A stretch of 21,750 nucleotides of DNA from JAHJFW01 sp964595075 (GTDB lineage Bacteria > Patescibacteriota > Patescibacteriia > 2-12-FULL-60-25). The position numbers and the translations under genes are program-made. The notes below the pieces were generated by a model that saw only the letters and a list, made by a program, of their open reading frames with translations, had not been told where the DNA came from and did not search any database. How positions within the stretch are numbered: the first letter of the stretch is position 1; each line of letters begins with the position of its first letter. Positions 20,772 through 21,750 of this stretch are shown here, in pieces. The stretch spans positions 1 to 21,750 of the forward strand of contig CAZQNT010000015.1 in the NCBI GenBank assembly GCA_964595075.1, given 5' to 3'.

Positions 20772-21551
20772 TTATTTGTTGATCAAGAGATTAAACACAT
20801 TGTTTAACTGAACTTGCGCGTTGATGAGATTGGTTTTTGCTTGCCGCAGATAAGCGTTCGCTTCAGCGAATTTTATTAGAGGCGTGCCCGGCAGGCGCAC
20901 TTTTTCATACGCTATTTTCGCCAGCTCGATTTTTTTCGTTGCCGCTGAAACCTCATCTTTGACCGCATCGAGCTTCGCGAGCGCTTCGGAATTGTCAGCA
21001 ATTCCGGACGCGGCAGCGCGTAATTTCGCCTCATATTCCGAAACTTTATTAGCGAGCTGTTCGCCGATATAAACCCACATAGCGCCGGAATTACGGGCAA
21101 CATCCGTCAGCAGACCCGTATAGCCAGCAATGATTTTTAGGAACACCCCGATCACCTGCAAACGGTTTTCAATTCCTTCCACGTCCGTGCGAAAACCTTC
21201 TATTTTTGCCAGATTTGTGTCGACATCGTCGTCAATGTTATTTTTAATATTTTCCGGAACATCAGAATTCTCATTCGCTTCCAGCCGTTTCCATTTTAAC
21301 CACGCTTCCGCTTCGTCGAGCGCATCGTTCAATACGGCTTTTGCGGCATCGATCACGCGTCGATCGTTTTCCGGCGTATTGTTTTTTTTGTAATCCAACT
21401 GCGCCTGTCTGTATGCCGCATCCGCTTCTAAACGAATCTTTTTTGCGTTTATCCATTCCTGTCGCATCTCGTTCGGATTTTCCGCGAGCGCGGGGAGTGT
21501 ATTTGCGACCAGCGATGTCACAAGAACCAATAATGCGGTGATTTTTTTCAT
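20772..21551 (-). CDS. Secreted alpha-helical protein of unknown function
   Basis: A signal peptide (to LPALA, residue 23) precedes ~235 residues of predicted helix with heptad-like patterns (EWINAKKIRLEADAAYRQAQ, SEYEAKLRAAASGIADNSEA), ending NNVFNLLINK. There is no recognised domain and no second clear membrane helix, although VIGVFLKIIAGYTGLL is mildly hydrophobic. It lies 14 bases after the dehydrogenase stop and one base before the lipoprotein gene, suggesting a three-gene transcript. There is no SD before ATG 21551. Confidence 0.8.
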   Translation of the reverse strand: MKKITALLVLVTSLVANTLPALAENPNEMRQEWINAKKIRLEADAAYRQAQLDYKKNNTPENDRRVIDAAKAVLNDALDEAEAWLKWKRLEANENSDVPENIKNNIDDDVDTNLAKIEGFRTDVEGIENRLQVIGVFLKIIAGYTGLLTDVARNSGAMWVYIGEQLANKVSEYEAKLRAAASGIADNSEALAKLDAVKDEVSAATKKIELAKIAYEKVRLPGTPLIKFAEANAYLRQAKTNLINAQVQLNNVFNLLINK

Positions 21552-21565
21552 AATATATAAGCTTG

Positions 21566-21750
21566 TTAATTAGCAGGATTTAAGGGTTTCTGTCCCGACA
21601 AAACCGCGATGATGTTATTTGCCGCGACCATGCTCATGGCTTCACGCGCTTCAATCGTAGCGCTGGCGATGTGCGGAGTCAGCAATGCGTTAGGAAAAGA
21701 TTTCAGTTCGAGATTGTCGGTCACGTCGCAGTCAATGGCGGGCTCGGTTT
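21566..21750 (-). CDS. 2-hydroxyacid dehydrogenase, C-terminal end (gene runs off the window)
   Basis: The last 61 codons of a D-isomer-specific 2-hydroxyacid dehydrogenase are visible: TEPAIDCDVTDNLELKSFPN, ALLTPHIASATIEAREAM, AANNIIAVLSGQKPLNPAN. LTPHIASAT contains the catalytic His of the family, and the ending GxxPLNPxN is typical of glyoxylate/hydroxypyruvate reductase-like members. Family enzymes reduce 2-oxoacids with NAD(P)H; the exact substrate cannot be read from this end. It is the likely first gene of the transcript with the two genes downstream. Confidence 0.88.
   Translation of the reverse strand, partial: TEPAIDCDVTDNLELKSFPNALLTPHIASATIEAREAMSMVAANNIIAVLSGQKPLNPAN

Overview
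This window looks like a scaffold from an uncultivated bacterium of the Candidate Phyla Radiation (Patescibacteria, Parcubacteria-like). Lineage evidence is indirect. LeuRS carries an internal Nudix domain. Several small membrane proteins have a LytR_C-type architecture. There is a PaaX/Cas2-fold regulator without any CRISPR array, a very large S74-terminated surface fibre, and a cohesin/dockerin-type secreted pair. Many genes lack a Shine-Dalgarno site, and some appear leaderless. The scaffold has three runs of N (4060-4069, 11230-11329, 20132-20141); each lies in or beside repeated sequence.

Layout. 1-2.5 kb: the 3' end of an unknown gene, a terminator, dinB (DNA polymerase IV), and a convergent membrane-anchored methyltransferase. 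2.7-5.9 kb: leuS, 1061 codons long because of the Nudix insertion plus three repeat-derived insertions. 5.9-6.8 kb: a left-handed beta-helix protein with a textbook promoter, SD and terminator. 6.9-8.9 kb: a secreted protein ending in a dockerin-like pair of calcium loops, followed by a C-terminally anchored cohesin-like protein whose signal peptide is out of frame. 9.0-13.5 kb: one giant fibre gene, broken by a gap, ending in an S74 intramolecular chaperone and a Pro/Ala/Glu tail. 13.6-15.7 kb: three small membrane proteins, two of them paralogous and one with a LytR_C domain. 15.8-17.0 kb: an EndoQ-like PHP nuclease. 17.2-21.75 kb, all on the minus strand: a 24-residue Lys-rich peptide, a Cys-rich zinc-ribbon protein, a membrane coiled-coil protein, a Nudix hydrolase, a PaaX/Cas2-fold regulator, tRNA-Ala with a broken tRNA beside it, a lipoprotein, a secreted helical protein, and the C-terminus of a 2-hydroxyacid dehydrogenase.

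The most striking feature is mobile small repeats living inside coding sequence. Heptanucleotide arrays (GTGCCGA type) lie in both dinB and leuS. An 81-bp palindromic element lies in frame in dinB, and two nearly identical 66-bp palindromic elements lie in the same codon phase in leuS. Other short repeat families (92 bp, ~94 bp, and a CCTCCCCTTA hairpin family) fill the intergenic gaps and are sometimes nested. Functionally, 6.9-15.7 kb reads as a cell-surface region (fibre, cohesin/dockerin pair, small membrane proteins), flanked by housekeeping genes for translation and DNA repair.
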